Shown: piece by piece, positions 35,118 to 46,312 of the stretch
How the letters are laid out: every line of letters begins with the position of its first letter
Position numbering within the stretch: position 1 is the stretch's first letter
NCBI GenBank assembly: GCA_963777095.1
Contig: CAVZOY010000001.1
Coordinates: 248,001-312,000, forward strand
From: CAVZOY01 sp963777095
GTDB lineage: Bacteria > Actinomycetota > Actinomycetes > Mycobacteriales > Geodermatophilaceae
DNA length: 64,000 nucleotides
Direction: 5' to 3'
Position numbers and translations under genes: made by a program
The notes under the pieces: generated by a model
What the model was told of the DNA's origin: nothing
Seen by the model: only the letters and a program-made list of their open reading frames with translations
Databases searched by the model: none

Positions 35118-36279
35118 GCGCCCGGCTGCCGGGCGGCCCGCGGACCGTCCGCTCGCCGGACGGCGGGTCGCCGAGGTGCTCGCCACGAGCACGGGGGGCG
35201 TCGGCACGCACGTCCGGTCGGTGCTGCCCGCGCTGGTCGACGCCGGCGCCCAGGTCACCGTCTGCGGCCCCGCCGCCACCGACGAGCTGTTCGACTTCGC
35301 CGCCGCCGGTGCGGACTTCCGCCCGGTCGGCATCTCCGCCGGGCTGGACCCGGTCGCCGACGCCCGCGCGGTCGCCGCCCTGCGCAGGGCCACCGCCGGG
35401 TCGGAGCTCGTGCACGCCCACGGCCTGCGCGCCGGGCTGGTGGCCGTGCTGGCCCGCCGCCGCGGCGCCGCCGGCGCGGTCGTCGTCACGCTGCACAACG
35501 CGCTGCCGGAGGGCGGCGGAGTGCGCCGCCGCGTGCTGCAGGTGCTCGAGCGGGCGACCGTCCGGGGCGCCGACGTGGTGCTGGCCGCCTCCGACGACCT
35601 GGCCCGCAACGCCCGCCGGCTCGGCGCCCGCGACGTCCGCACGGCGCCGGTCTCGGCCCCTCCGCTGCCGCCGCCGACCCGCGGCGCCGCGGAGGTGCGC
35701 GCCGAGCTCGGACTGGACGGGGACCGGCCGCTCGTCGTCGCCGTCGGTCGGCTGCACCCGCAGAAGGGCTACGACGTCCTCCTCGACGCCGTGGCGCGGC
35801 TGGCGGCCGACGGCCGGCTGACGGCGCAGCCCCTGGTGGCGATCGCCGGCGACGGGCCGCTGGAGGACGAGCTCGCCGCCCGGATCGCCGCCGACGCGCT
35901 GCCCGTGCGGCTGCTCGGCCGGCGGTCGGACGTCGCCGACCTGCTCGCCGCGGCCGACCTCTGCGTCCTGCCCTCCCGCTGGGAGGCGCGCTCGCTGACC
36001 GCACAGGAGGCACTGCGCTCGGGCACTCCGCTGGTCGCGACGCGCACCGGCGGGCTCCCCGAGCTGCTCGGGGACGCCGCCGAGCTCGTCCCGGTCGGCG
36101 ACGCCGCCGCCCTCGCCGACGCGGTCGCGGGCGTCCTGGCCGACCCGGCCCGGCGGGCGCACCTGGCCGGGGCCGGTCGGACGCGTGCCGCCGGCTGGCC
36201 GGACGAGGCCGCCACGGCGCGGCACCTGGTCGCCCTGTACGGCGAGCTGCTGGGCCCGGCGGGGACCGGGACGCCGTGA
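35110..36279 (+). CDS. GT4 family glycosyltransferase
   Basis: 389 aa GT-B fold retaining glycosyltransferase. N-terminal marks are STGGVGTHVRSVLPAL and VHAHGLRAGLVAVL; the C-terminal nucleotide-sugar domain has AVGRLHPQKGYDVLLDA, IAGDGPLEDELAA, LPSRWEARSLTAQEALRSGT and TGGLPELLGD with the EX7E spacing. No membrane segment, so it works on the cytoplasmic side. Donor and acceptor are unknown; the position next to murJ suggests an envelope glycolipid. The GTG start overlaps murJ by 8 bases and the stop overlaps the next gene. Confidence 0.9.
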   Translation: MAERPAAGRPADRPLAGRRVAEVLATSTGGVGTHVRSVLPALVDAGAQVTVCGPAATDELFDFAAAGADFRPVGISAGLDPVADARAVAALRRATAGSELVHAHGLRAGLVAVLARRRGAAGAVVVTLHNALPEGGGVRRRVLQVLERATVRGADVVLAASDDLARNARRLGARDVRTAPVSAPPLPPPTRGAAEVRAELGLDGDRPLVVAVGRLHPQKGYDVLLDAVARLAADGRLTAQPLVAIAGDGPLEDELAARIAADALPVRLLGRRSDVADLLAAADLCVLPSRWEARSLTAQEALRSGTPLVATRTGGLPELLGDAAELVPVGDAAALADAVAGVLADPARRAHLAGAGRTRAAGWPDEAATARHLVALYGELLGPAGTGTP

Positions 36280-38613
36280 CCGCCCGCCGCGCCCGCCTCG
36301 TCGTCCTGCTCCTCGGCGTTCTGCTGGCCCCGCTGCTCGCCGGCGCCGGCGCCGGCCCCGCCGCCGCTGCCGAGGACGCCGCCGACCCCTATGCCGCGGA
36401 CCGCGTCGTCGTCGTCGGCGTCCCGGGACTCGCCTGGTCCGACGTGTCGGAGGCCGGCACGCCGGAGCTGTGGGACCTCGCGGAAAGCGGTGCGATCGGC
36501 GCCCTCTCCGTGCGCGCGGCGCGCTCGCTGACCTGCGTCCTCGACGGCTGGGCGACGCTCGGCGCGGGCAACCGGGCGCGGTTCCCCGGCCCGCAGGAGC
36601 CCGACCCCGCGGAGCCGCTGCCCGGGGACGGCGAGGAGGGCGGCGAGCAGGTCGTCGGACCGGAGGGGCCGAGCACCCTCTGCGACCGGCAGCAGCTCCT
36701 CGTGGACGTGTCCCTGGCCGAGCCGGAGCAGGCGGTGGAGCGGATCGCCGAGGACGAGGGAACCCTCCGGTTCGGCGCAGAGCCGGGCGCGCTCGGCACG
36801 GCGGTCGGTTGCGCCTCGGCCGTCGGCCGGCCCGCCGCGCTCGCCGTCGCCGGGCCGGGAGCCGAGGTCACCGTGACGAGGGGGGTGCCGACCGGGGACG
36901 TCGCGCCGCTGCTGCGCGACTGCCCGCTGTCGGTGCTGAACCTCGAGGACCTCGTGGACACCGCCGATCTCGGGCCGACCGAGGCCGAACGGCCCCTCAC
37001 CGATGACACCGTCCCGGCCGAGCGGGCAGAGGCTCTGGCCGGCCTCGACGCGACGGTGGCGCGCATCCGCGCGGCCACCGAGGCATTGCCGGGGGAGACG
37101 CTGCTGGTCGTGGCGGGCGTGTCGGAGATCGACGACGACCGCGCGCGGCTGCACGCGGCCATCGCCGTCGGCCCGGGGTTCGGAGCGGGCACCTGGCTCA
37201 CCTCGGCCAGCACCGGCCGGGAGCCCTACGTGCAGCTCATCGATCTCGCCCCGACCGCGCTGCGCGCACTGGGCTCCGACGTGCCGGTGTCGATGAACGG
37301 CCAGCCGATGCGGGCGACCGGGAAGCGCCCCGCACTCGGGCAGGCGGTCTCGCGGCTGGACGAGCTCAACGTCGCCGCCCGGGCCCACTTCAAGAGCACC
37401 GGCATCCTGTTCTGGAGCCTGGTCGCCGGCGTGGCCGCGATCGTCGTCCTCGGCGTGGTCGTGCTGGGCCGGCGCCCCGGCACCGGCCGGCCGGGCCGCG
37501 GGCCGCGGCGGGTCCTGCGCCTGGGCGCCCTCGTCGTGGCGGCCTTGCCGGTAGCGACCTACCTGGCCGGCCTCGTGCCGTGGGAGGCCACCGGCTCCCC
37601 GCGGGGCATGCTGCTCGCGGCCGTGGTGGCCGCCGACCTGCTCGTCGTGCTGCTCGCCGCGGCCGGGCCGTGGCGCCGGCGGCGGCTCGGCCAGCCGCTG
37701 GTGGTCCTGGCGGTCACCGCCGGCACCCTCGTCGTCGACGTGCTGACCGGCTCCGGCCTGGAGCTGAACGGGCTGCTCGGCTACGACGCCATCGTCGCCG
37801 GCCGCTTCACCGGCTACGGCAACCTCACCTTCGGCCTGCTGTCGGTCGCCGTCCTGCTGCTCACGGCCGCCGCCGCGACCGCGCTGGCCCGGCGGATGCC
37901 GCCGGAGCGCCGCCGCGCGGCGGTGGTCGGGACGGTCGCCGCCGCCGGCCTGCTCAGCATCGTCGTCATCGGCCTCCCGTCGCTCGGCCGCGACTTCGGT
38001 GGCGTCCTCGCCGCCCTGCCCGGGTTCGCGCTGCTGGCCATGTTGCTGACCGGCACGCGGGTGACGGTGGTGCGGGTGGTCGCCATCCTGGTGTCCGCCG
38101 TCGTCGCCGTGGGCACCGTCGCGGTGCTCGACTGGCTGCGCCCCGCGGGCGACCGCACGCACCTCGGCCGGTTCGTCGAGCAGGTGCTCAGCGGCGAGGC
38201 GCTCACCGTCGTGCTGCGCAAGGCCCAGGCGAACGTCGACATCCTGCTGAGCAGTCCGCTGGTGTGGACGCTGCCCAGCGCGCTGGCAGCCGCCGTCTGG
38301 CTGCTGCGCCCCGGCGGCCTGCTGCGGACGCACAGCACGCCCGACGGTGGGACGGAGCTGCCCGGCGGGCTGAGCCCGTCGGACGTGGCGGCGCTGCGGT
38401 CCGGCCTGCTCGCCGTGGGCGTCAGCCTGCTGCTCGGCGCGGCGGTCAACGACTCCGGGGTCGCCGTGCCGGCGACCGCCGCCGCGCTGCTCGTCCCGCT
38501 GCTCGTGTGGCTGGCGGCGGCTCCGGGGGCGGGAGCGGCGGATGGCTCTTCGGAGGGGAACGCGCCCCGTTCCGGACCGGCCGAGGACGGCGACCGTGTT
38601 ACGGTCGTCTCCC

Positions 38614-38639
<26 letters not shown>
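36276..38639 (+). CDS. Large membrane protein with an extracytoplasmic alkaline-phosphatase-superfamily-like domain
   Basis: 787 aa. A signal-like segment (RLVVLLLGVLLAPLLAG) is followed by an ~350-residue ectodomain. This resembles the alkaline phosphatase/sulfatase superfamily in its opening strand DRVVVVGVPGLAWSDV and late segments LLVVAGVSEIDDD and VQLIDLAPTALRALG. From about residue 380 there are some eight to nine membrane segments. The usual metal ligands are not all evident, so catalysis is doubtful. Homologues occur next to MurJ in actinobacteria but I know no assigned function. The GTG start overlaps the glycosyltransferase stop, and the tail overlaps pyrG. Confidence 0.7.
38600..38605 (+). 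promoter_or_regulatory. -10 box giving a probable leaderless pyrG transcript
   Basis: TACGGT (extended as TGTTACGGT) lies 8 bases before GTG 38614. The spacing places the transcription start at or next to the GTG. It sits inside the end of the upstream membrane-protein gene. Confidence 0.5.
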
Positions 38640-40370
<1,731 letters not shown>

Positions 40371-40371
<1 letters not shown>

Positions 40372-40973
40372 TGCCGGAGGCCGAGCCTGCTCCGCACGAG
40401 TACCGGGTCCTCGACCGGGAGACGGTCTTCGAGGGGCCGATCATCTCCCTCTACCGCGACCGGGTGGCCATGCCCGGCGGCGGGAACAGCGTGCGGGACA
40501 TCGTCCGGCACCCGGGGGCCGTCGCGATCGTCGCGCTCGACGACCAGGACCGGGTGGTCCTCGTCCGGCAGTACCGGCACGCGTTCCGCGAGCACCTCTG
40601 GGAGCTGCCCGCCGGCCTGCGGGACGCCGACGGCGAGCCGCCCGCCGACACGGCCCGTCGCGAGCTCGCCGAGGAGGCACTGCTCGCCGCCGGCCGCTGG
40701 TCGCTGCTGGCCGAGACCTACAGCTCGCCGGGGTTCTCCGACGAGGAGGTGCTCGTCTACCTCGCCGAGGAGCTCACCGACGCCGACCGTCCGGTGGGCT
40801 TCGTCGTCGAGCACGAGGAGGCGGACATGACCGTCGAGCGGGTGCCGCTCGCGGACGCCGTCCAGTGGGTGTTCGACGGTCGGATCCGCAACTCCTCGAC
40901 GGTCGTCGGCATCCTCGCCGCCGCGCAGGCGCGCAGCGGCGGCGTCCGGTTGCGGCCGGCCGACGAGGACTGA
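40371..40973 (+). CDS. Nudix hydrolase, ADP-ribose pyrophosphatase type
   Basis: 200 aa, counterpart of Rv1700 by position. The Nudix region reads ELPAGLRDADGEPP followed by ADTARRELAEEALLAAG; the catalytic REL-EE core is intact. The glycine that normally follows EEx is replaced by Leu. Upstream segments VRDIVRHPGAVAIVALDD and VLVRQYRHAFREHLWELPAG match ADP-ribose hydrolases, as does YSSPGFSDEEVLVYLAEEL. It probably hydrolyses ADP-ribose to AMP and ribose-5-phosphate. The start overlaps the pyrG stop. Confidence 0.88.
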
Positions 40974-41016
40974 GCTCTGGGGGAGCGAGGCCCTCCCGCG
41001 GGCGACCGCCCGGGTC

Positions 41017-41022
41017 TAGCCT
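41017..41022 (+). promoter_or_regulatory. Probable -10 box of the SGNH hydrolase gene
   Basis: TAGCCT, a TANNNT hexamer also seen before scpA and pgsA in this window, lies 54 bases upstream of ATG 41077 in the 103-base gap. No clear -35. Confidence 0.4.
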
Positions 41023-41076
41023 TCCGCCACCGCCGACCGCGCAGGGTGGTCGCGCCGTGCCGAGGACGTGGTGTCG

Positions 41077-41889
41077 ATGCGCCGCCTGACGATCCTGCTC
41101 ACCGCCCTGGTCACTCTGGTCGTCGGCATCCCCGGGACGGCGCAGGCCGCGCCACCGCTGCCCACGTCCATGTCGGCCGTCGGCGACTCGATCACCCGCG
41201 GCTTCGACGCCACGTTGTGGGGCTGCTTCCTCGCCGACTGCCCGCAGCACGCCTGGACCACCGGAACCAGCTCGTCGGTCGACAGCCACTACGAGCGGCT
41301 GGTGCGGCTGTCGCCCGGCATCAAGGGCCGCGTCTGGAACGACGCGAAGACGGGCGCCAAGATGTCCGACCTGGACCGGCAGCTCACGACGGTGGCCGGC
41401 CGCGACGTCGGCTACGTCACCGTGCTGATGGGCGCGAACGACGCCTGCACGTCGTCCGCATCGACCATGACCCCGGTGACCACCTTCACGGGCCTGTTCC
41501 GCACGGCGCTGCAGAAGTTCACCGGCACCGATCCGCAGGCGCAGATCTTCGTCAGCTCGATCCCGAACATCTACCAGCTGTGGTCGCTGCTGCGCAGCCG
41601 CGCCTCGAGCACCTGGCGCACGTTCGGCATCTGCCAGTCGATGCTGTCGTCGTCGAACACCGAGGCGACCCGGCAGGTCGTGCTGCAGCGGGTCAAGGAC
41701 TTCAACACCTCCCTCGCCACCGTGTGCGCCGAGTTCGCCCAGTGCCGGTGGGACGGCGGGGCCACCTTCAACACGCCGTTCACCACCGCCGACGTCTCGA
41801 CGGTCGACTACTTCCACCCCTCACCGGCCGGTCAGGCGAAGCTCGCGAGCGGAACGTGGGGGCAGGCGGTCACGATCTGGCAGCCCTGA
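41077..41889 (+). CDS. Secreted SGNH/GDSL-type hydrolase
   Basis: 270 aa. A Sec signal peptide (RRLTILLTALVTLVVGIPGT) ends near AQAAPP. Block I is MSAVGDSITRGFDA with the catalytic Ser, block III is LMGANDACTSS with the Asn, and block V is DYFHPSPAGQAKL with Asp and His. The three SGNH elements are therefore in place. Six Cys suggest disulphides outside the cell. Substrate unknown; esterase or lipase activity is likely. ATG 41077 is preferred over GTG 41068 for signal-peptide length. The 3' end overlaps the convergent gene by 20 bases. This gene is not present between Rv1700 and Rv1701. Confidence 0.88.
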   Translation: MRRLTILLTALVTLVVGIPGTAQAAPPLPTSMSAVGDSITRGFDATLWGCFLADCPQHAWTTGTSSSVDSHYERLVRLSPGIKGRVWNDAKTGAKMSDLDRQLTTVAGRDVGYVTVLMGANDACTSSASTMTPVTTFTGLFRTALQKFTGTDPQAQIFVSSIPNIYQLWSLLRSRASSTWRTFGICQSMLSSSNTEATRQVVLQRVKDFNTSLATVCAEFAQCRWDGGATFNTPFTTADVSTVDYFHPSPAGQAKLASGTWGQAVTIWQP

Positions 41890-42529
41890 CGTCCCGCCCG
41901 GTCGGAGCCAGGCCCAGCCGGCGCAGCTCCAGGCCGGCCAGCGCGCGGACCGCCTCGGGATCGCCGGCCCGCCACGCCGCCCCGGTCCCCGGCGGCAACC
42001 CGGCGAGCGCCGGCAGCGGTGCCGTGGCCAGGGCCCGTGCGGCGAGCAGCTCGAGGTCCGGCGTGCCGGCGAGCAGCCGCTCGGCGGCCCGGGCGTCGCG
42101 CAGCCAGCCCAGCCGCCAGGGCAGCCACCGCAGCAGCAGCCAGCCCACGGGCAGCACGACCAGGACGACGGCCAGCACGGTCGCCAGCGTGCCGACGGCG
42201 TCCTGCGCCGCCTGACCGGCGCCGCCCACCGAGCCGCCGGCGTCCCCGAGCGCGTCGAACGGTGCCGACAGGTCGTCGCCGACCAGTGGGACGTCGCGGG
42301 CGGCCTCGGCGGCCGAACCCATGCTGTCGGCGACCGAGGAGCCGAGGTCCTCGATCGCCCGGCCGGGCCCGGCGAGGGCCAGCACGGCGCCGTGGACGAC
42401 GCGGGCGACGAGCACCCAGACGACGACCCAGGCCACCAGGCCGGCGTCGGCGAGGACCTGCCGGCCGCGCAGGACGGGGGAGCGGGCGTAGAGGGGCACC
42501 GCACTGCCATGCCCGGAGGCCGGATGCAC
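41870..42529 (-). CDS. Two-helix membrane protein of unknown function
   Basis: 219 aa. Two hydrophobic segments stand out: GLVAWVVVWVLVARVVHGAV near residue 35 and LATVLAVVLVVLPVGWLLL near residue 120. The loop between them is Gly/Ala/Asp-rich. The C-terminal ~85 residues are helical and Leu/Ala-rich (RAAERLLAGTPDLELLAARAL). No enzymatic motif is recognised. The start could be GTG 42529 or GTG 42499 (VPLYARSPVLRG). It overlaps the 3' end of the SGNH gene and is divergent from the GlcG/HbpS gene. Confidence 0.6.
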   Translation of the reverse strand: MHPASGHGSAVPLYARSPVLRGRQVLADAGLVAWVVVWVLVARVVHGAVLALAGPGRAIEDLGSSVADSMGSAAEAARDVPLVGDDLSAPFDALGDAGGSVGGAGQAAQDAVGTLATVLAVVLVVLPVGWLLLRWLPWRLGWLRDARAAERLLAGTPDLELLAARALATAPLPALAGLPPGTGAAWRAGDPEAVRALAGLELRRLGLAPTGRDVRAARS

Positions 42530-42539
42530 GATGCGCTCC

Positions 42540-42545
42540 TAGGGT
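42540..42545 (+). promoter_or_regulatory. -10 box of a probable leaderless transcript
   Basis: TAGGGT lies 7 bases before GTG 42553, the spacing expected when transcription starts at the first base of the start codon. Confidence 0.45.
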
Positions 42546-42552
42546 GAGACGC

Positions 42553-42972
42553 GTGCTGACCTCCGACCAGGCCCTGTCCCTGCTCACCGCTGCCCAGCAG
42601 GAGTCGACCACGCTCGGCGTGCCGATGTCCTTCGCCGTCATGGACGCCGGCGGCCACCTGGTGGCGCTCGTGCGCATGGACGGCGCTCCGTGGATCTCCA
42701 CCGACGTCGCGCAGGGCAAGGCCTGGACGGCGGCCGCGTACGGCATGCCCAGCGCCGGCCAGAAGGCGAAGATGGACTCGCTGCCCAATTTCTCCACGGC
42801 GCTGGCGACGATGACCGGCGGCCGGTTCACTCCGCAGCCCGGCGCGGTTCCGGTCTACGCCGACGGCCGGCTGGTCGGGGCGCTCGGGGCCAGCGGCGGC
42901 ACCGGGCAGCAGGACGAGGACGTCTGCAGCGCCGCCGTCACCTCCTGCGGGTACACGACCAGCGCCGGATGA
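42553..42972 (+). CDS. GlcG/HbpS (DUF336) family protein
   Basis: 139 aa. The family pattern is clear: ALSLLTAAQQESTTLGVPM, FAVMDAGGHLVALVRMDGAP, then QGKAWTAAAYGMPS and a C-terminal GRLVGALGASGGTGQQDEDV. HbpS of Streptomyces binds haem and senses redox stress, whereas GlcG sits in glycolate operons. Neither partner is nearby, so the ligand is not assigned. GTG 42553 is favoured by the adjacent -10 box; GTG 42544 is in frame. Confidence 0.85.
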   Translation: MLTSDQALSLLTAAQQESTTLGVPMSFAVMDAGGHLVALVRMDGAPWISTDVAQGKAWTAAAYGMPSAGQKAKMDSLPNFSTALATMTGGRFTPQPGAVPVYADGRLVGALGASGGTGQQDEDVCSAAVTSCGYTTSAG

Positions 42973-42995
42973 GGGAGAGAACTCCTTCTTCTGCT

Positions 42996-43001
42996 TAAAC
43001 T
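42996..43001 (+). promoter_or_regulatory. Possible -10 box of ald
   Basis: TAAACT follows an unusually AT-rich run (CTTCTTCTGCTTAAACT) in the 133-base gap before ald. It would leave a leader of roughly 95 bases in which a regulator could bind. No -35 is evident. Confidence 0.4.
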
Positions 43002-43105
43002 CCGCGTGAAGGCACGCCCCGAACGGGCGGCCCACGACGAGGTGGGCGAGGCCCCGTCACCCTCGGGGAGCGTCCGCCCGACTGACGCGAGGAGATGGCG
43101 GCAGC

Positions 43106-44221
43106 ATGCGGGTCGGTGTCCCGAAAGAGGTCAAGAACCACGAGTACCGGGTCGCGCTGACGCCGGCCGGCGTCACCGAGCTGGTGCGCGCCGGGCACGA
43201 GGTGCTCGTCGAGCACGCCGCGGGGGAGGGCTCCTCGATCCCCGACGCCGACTTCGTCGCCGCCGGCGCGCGGATCGTCGCCGAGGCGGACGACGTCTGG
43301 GCCGGCGCCGACCTGCTGCTCAAGGTCAAGGAGCCGATCGCCGAGGAGTACCACCGCCTCCGCGCCGGGCAGACGCTGTTCACCTACCTGCACCTGGCGG
43401 CGTCCAAGGAGTGCACCGACGCGCTGGTGACGTCGGGGACGACGGCGATCGCCTACGAGACCGTGCAGACCGCCGACGGCGCGCTGCCGCTGCTCGCCCC
43501 GATGTCCGAGGTCGCCGGCCGCATGGCCCCGCAGGTCGGGGCGTACTGCCTGGAGCGGGCGCACGGCGGGCGCGGCGTGCTGCTCGGCGGCGTCTCGGGC
43601 GTCTACGCGGCCAAGGTCGTCGTCATCGGCGCCGGCGTCTCGGGCATGAACGCCGCCGCGATCGCCCTCGGCATGCAGGCCGAGGTCATCGTGCTCGACC
43701 GCGACATCGACAAGCTGCGCGCGGCCGACCGCATCTACCAGGGCCACATGCAGACCGTCGCCTCGAACTCCTACGAGGTCGAGCGCGCGGTGCTGGACGC
43801 CGACCTCGTGATCGGCGCGGTGCTGGTGCCCGGTGCGAAGGCGCCGATGCTGGTGAGCAACGACCTGGTGTCGCGGATGAAGCCGGGCTCGGTCCTCGTC
43901 GACATCGCCGTCGACCAGGGCGGCTGCTTCGAGGACACCCATCCGACGACGCACGCCGAGCCGACGTTCCGCGTGCACGAGTCGGTCTTCTACTGCGTCG
44001 CCAACATGCCCGGCGCGGTGCCCAACACCTCCACGCACGCGCTGACCAACGTGACGCTGCCCTACGTGATGGCGCTGGCCAACGAGGGCACCGTGGAGGC
44101 CGCGCACACCAACCGCGCGCTGGCCCACGGCGTCAACGTCGTCGACGGGCAGGTCGTGCTCCCCGAGGTGGCCGAGGCGCACGGCATGACGGCCGTGCGC
44201 CTGGAGGAGGTGCTCTCCTGA
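43106..44221 (+). CDS. ald: Alanine dehydrogenase
   Basis: NAD-dependent reductive amination of pyruvate to L-alanine and the reverse; 371 aa, normal length. It begins MRVGVPKEVKNHEYRVALTP. The catalytic Lys lies in LLLKVKEPIAEEY, a conserved His in FTYLHLAASKE, and the NAD fold is AKVVVIGAGVSGMNAAAIAL. Further marks are VDIAVDQGGCFEDTHPTTH and MPGAVPNTSTHALTN. Ribosome site GAGGAGATGG. The stop overlaps the unusual CTG start of xerD. Confidence 0.97.
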   Translation: MRVGVPKEVKNHEYRVALTPAGVTELVRAGHEVLVEHAAGEGSSIPDADFVAAGARIVAEADDVWAGADLLLKVKEPIAEEYHRLRAGQTLFTYLHLAASKECTDALVTSGTTAIAYETVQTADGALPLLAPMSEVAGRMAPQVGAYCLERAHGGRGVLLGGVSGVYAAKVVVIGAGVSGMNAAAIALGMQAEVIVLDRDIDKLRAADRIYQGHMQTVASNSYEVERAVLDADLVIGAVLVPGAKAPMLVSNDLVSRMKPGSVLVDIAVDQGGCFEDTHPTTHAEPTFRVHESVFYCVANMPGAVPNTSTHALTNVTLPYVMALANEGTVEAAHTNRALAHGVNVVDGQVVLPEVAEAHGMTAVRLEEVLS

Positions 44222-45184
44222 CGGGCACCCTCCCCGCACCTACGGCGCCGCGGGCCGACCCGGAGCGGGTCGTCCGCGGCTACCTCGACCACCTGGCCGT
44301 CGAGCGGGGGCTGGCGGCGAACACCATCTCCTCGTACCGGCGCGACCTCCGCCGCTACACCGAGCACCTGGCGGCCGCCGGCGTGGGCGACCTCGGCGAG
44401 GTCGCCGAGAGCGACGTCGCCGGCTTCCTCACCGCGCTGCGCGAGGGGGACGACGACCACCCGCCGCTGTCGGCCACCTCGGCGGCCCGCGCGGTGGTCG
44501 CCGTCCGCGGGACTGCACCGGTTCGCCCTGCTCGACGGCCTGGTCCCGGACGACGTCGCGCACGAGGTGCGACCGCCGACGCCGGCCCGGCGGCTGCCCA
44601 AGGCCATCCCGGTCGAGTCGGTGGTGGCGCTCATCGAGGCCGCGGGCTCGGTCGAGGGACCTCGGGGTCTGCGCGACCGCGCGCTGCTGGAGCTGCTCTA
44701 CGGCACCGGCGCCCGCATCTCCGAGGCCGTGGGCCTGGCCGTCGACGACCTGGACCGCGGGCAGGCCACCGTCCGGCTCGCCGGCAAGGGCGGCAAGGAG
44801 CGCGTCGTCCCGGTGGGCAGCTACGCGGTGAGGGCCGTCGAGGACTACCTGGTCCGGGCCCGGCCGGCCCTGGCCGCGGAGGGCCGGACCGGTGCGCGCG
44901 GGGGCGTGCTGTTCCTCAACGCCCGCGGCGGGGCGCTGTCCCGGCAGAGCGCCTGGGCGATCCTGCGGACGGCGGCCGAGCGCGCCGGGCTGACCGAGGA
45001 CGTCTCTCCGCACACCCTGCGGCACTCGTTCGCGACTCATCTGCTCGACGGCGGGGCCGACGTGCGCGTCGTCCAGGAGCTGCTCGGGCACGCCTCCGTC
45101 ACGACCACGCAGGTCTACACCCTCGTCACGGTCGACCGACTGCGCGAGGTCTGGGCCACCAGCCACCCCCGGGCGCTCATCTGA
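44218..45184 (+). CDS. xerD: Tyrosine recombinase XerD, CTG start and apparent +1 frameshift
   Basis: Chromosome-dimer resolution recombinase acting at dif with XerC; about 321 aa. The N-terminal SAM-like domain has YLDHLAVERGLAANTISSYR. The catalytic residues are in YGTGARISEAVGL (Arg), KGGKERVVPVG (Lys), SPHTLRHSFATHLL (His, Arg), LGHASVTTTQVYTLV (His, Tyr). There is no ATG, GTG or TTG near the expected start; CTG 44218 sits 7 bases after GGAGGAGG and overlaps the ald stop as CTGA. Near 44512 an extra base (GGG-A-CTG) is corrected to VRGLHRFALLDGL. Matches Rv1701 by position. Confidence 0.92.
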
Positions 45185-45312
45185 CAGCCGCGAGCCCCGT
45201 GGTGCACAACTTTCGCCGAAGAGATGTGACCGGTGTGGCGTCGGTATGGGCAACGTTCGCCATCACCCCGCGCCACGCGGCGTGCCTCCTTGGGTCATGT
45301 CTGCACACTCCG

Positions 45313-45318
45313 TAGCTT
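45313..45318 (+). promoter_or_regulatory. Probable -10 box of the parA operon
   Basis: TAGCTT in the 213-base gap between xerD and parA; the start would lie about 70 bases before ATG 45398. Nothing else was recognised in the gap. Confidence 0.35.
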
Positions 45319-45397
45319 CGTGGACACCCGAGCGGGCAGGACGGCTGACCGCGACCGGAACCGACCGGACCGGGCACGAGCTGGAGGCATCAGACCC

Positions 45398-46312
45398 ATG
45401 GCGATCCGAGCGGACGCGGCCTCTGCCGTCGCGCGCCCGCGGAACACCGACCCCGAGATGGGAGCCGAGCTCGGCGCGACCTCGCGGACGGACCCCGCCC
45501 GCGCGCGCCAGGTGCGGCTGCCCGACCCGAAGCCGCTCACCGAGCACGGTCCGGCGCGCATCCTCGCGATGTGCAACCAGAAGGGCGGCGTCGGCAAGAC
45601 GACGTCGACGATCAACCTGGGTGCGGCGCTGACCGAGTTCGGCCGCAAGGTCCTGCTCATCGACCTCGACCCCCAGGGCGCACTCTCGGTGGGTCTGGGG
45701 ATCCCGGCGCAGAACATGGACCGCACGATCTACAACGCCCTGATGGAGCGGCGGACCACCCTCGCCGACGTCACGGTGGCCACCGACATCCCGGGCCTGG
45801 ACCTGGTGCCGAGCAACATCGACCTGTCGGCCGCCGAGGTGCAGCTGGTCAGCGAGGTGGCCCGTGAGCAGACGCTCATGCGGATCCTGGCGTCGGTGCG
45901 CAACGACTACGACTACATCCTCATCGACTGCCAGCCCTCGCTCGGCCTGCTGACGGTCAACGCCCTGACGGCGGCGCACGGCGTGGTCATCCCGCTGGAG
46001 TGCGAATTCTTCTCGCTGCGCGGCGTGGCTCTGCTGGTCGACACCATCGACAAGGTCAAGGAGCGGCTCAACCCGCAGCTGGAGATCTCCGGCATCCTCG
46101 CCACGATGTACGACTCGCGCACGGTGCACTGCCGCGAGGTGTTCAGCCGGGTGGTCGAGGCTTTCGGCGACACGGTCTTCAAGACCGTCATCACCCGCAC
46201 CGTCCGCTTCCCGGAGACGACGGTCGCCGGCCAGCCGATCACCACCTGGGCGCCGACGTCGTCGGGGGCCTCGGCCTACCGCGACCTCGCCAAGGAGGTG
46301 CTGGCGCTGTGA
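45398..46312 (+). CDS. parA: ParA-family chromosome segregation ATPase (Rv1708-like)
   Basis: 304 aa deviant-Walker ATPase. Walker A is CNQKGGVGKTTSTINLGAAL near residue 60, including the signature Lys; Walker A' is LLIDLDPQGALSVGLG; Walker B is YILIDCQPSLGLLTVNAL. About 50 unstructured residues precede it. It is not in the gidB-parA-parB locus at the origin but beside scpAB, as in Mycobacterium, so it is a second ParA paralogue. Good ribosome site (GGAGG) before ATG 45398. GTGA overlap with the next gene suggests a stoichiometric partner. Confidence 0.93.
   Translation: MAIRADAASAVARPRNTDPEMGAELGATSRTDPARARQVRLPDPKPLTEHGPARILAMCNQKGGVGKTTSTINLGAALTEFGRKVLLIDLDPQGALSVGLGIPAQNMDRTIYNALMERRTTLADVTVATDIPGLDLVPSNIDLSAAEVQLVSEVAREQTLMRILASVRNDYDYILIDCQPSLGLLTVNALTAAHGVVIPLECEFFSLRGVALLVDTIDKVKERLNPQLEISGILATMYDSRTVHCREVFSRVVEAFGDTVFKTVITRTVRFPETTVAGQPITTWAPTSSGASAYRDLAKEVLAL

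Noticed and set aside
43006..43105. GTG-initiated open frame in the ald leader
   Set aside because: Its frame continues antithetically through ald as a shadow, and the translation is Arg-rich with no ribosome site.
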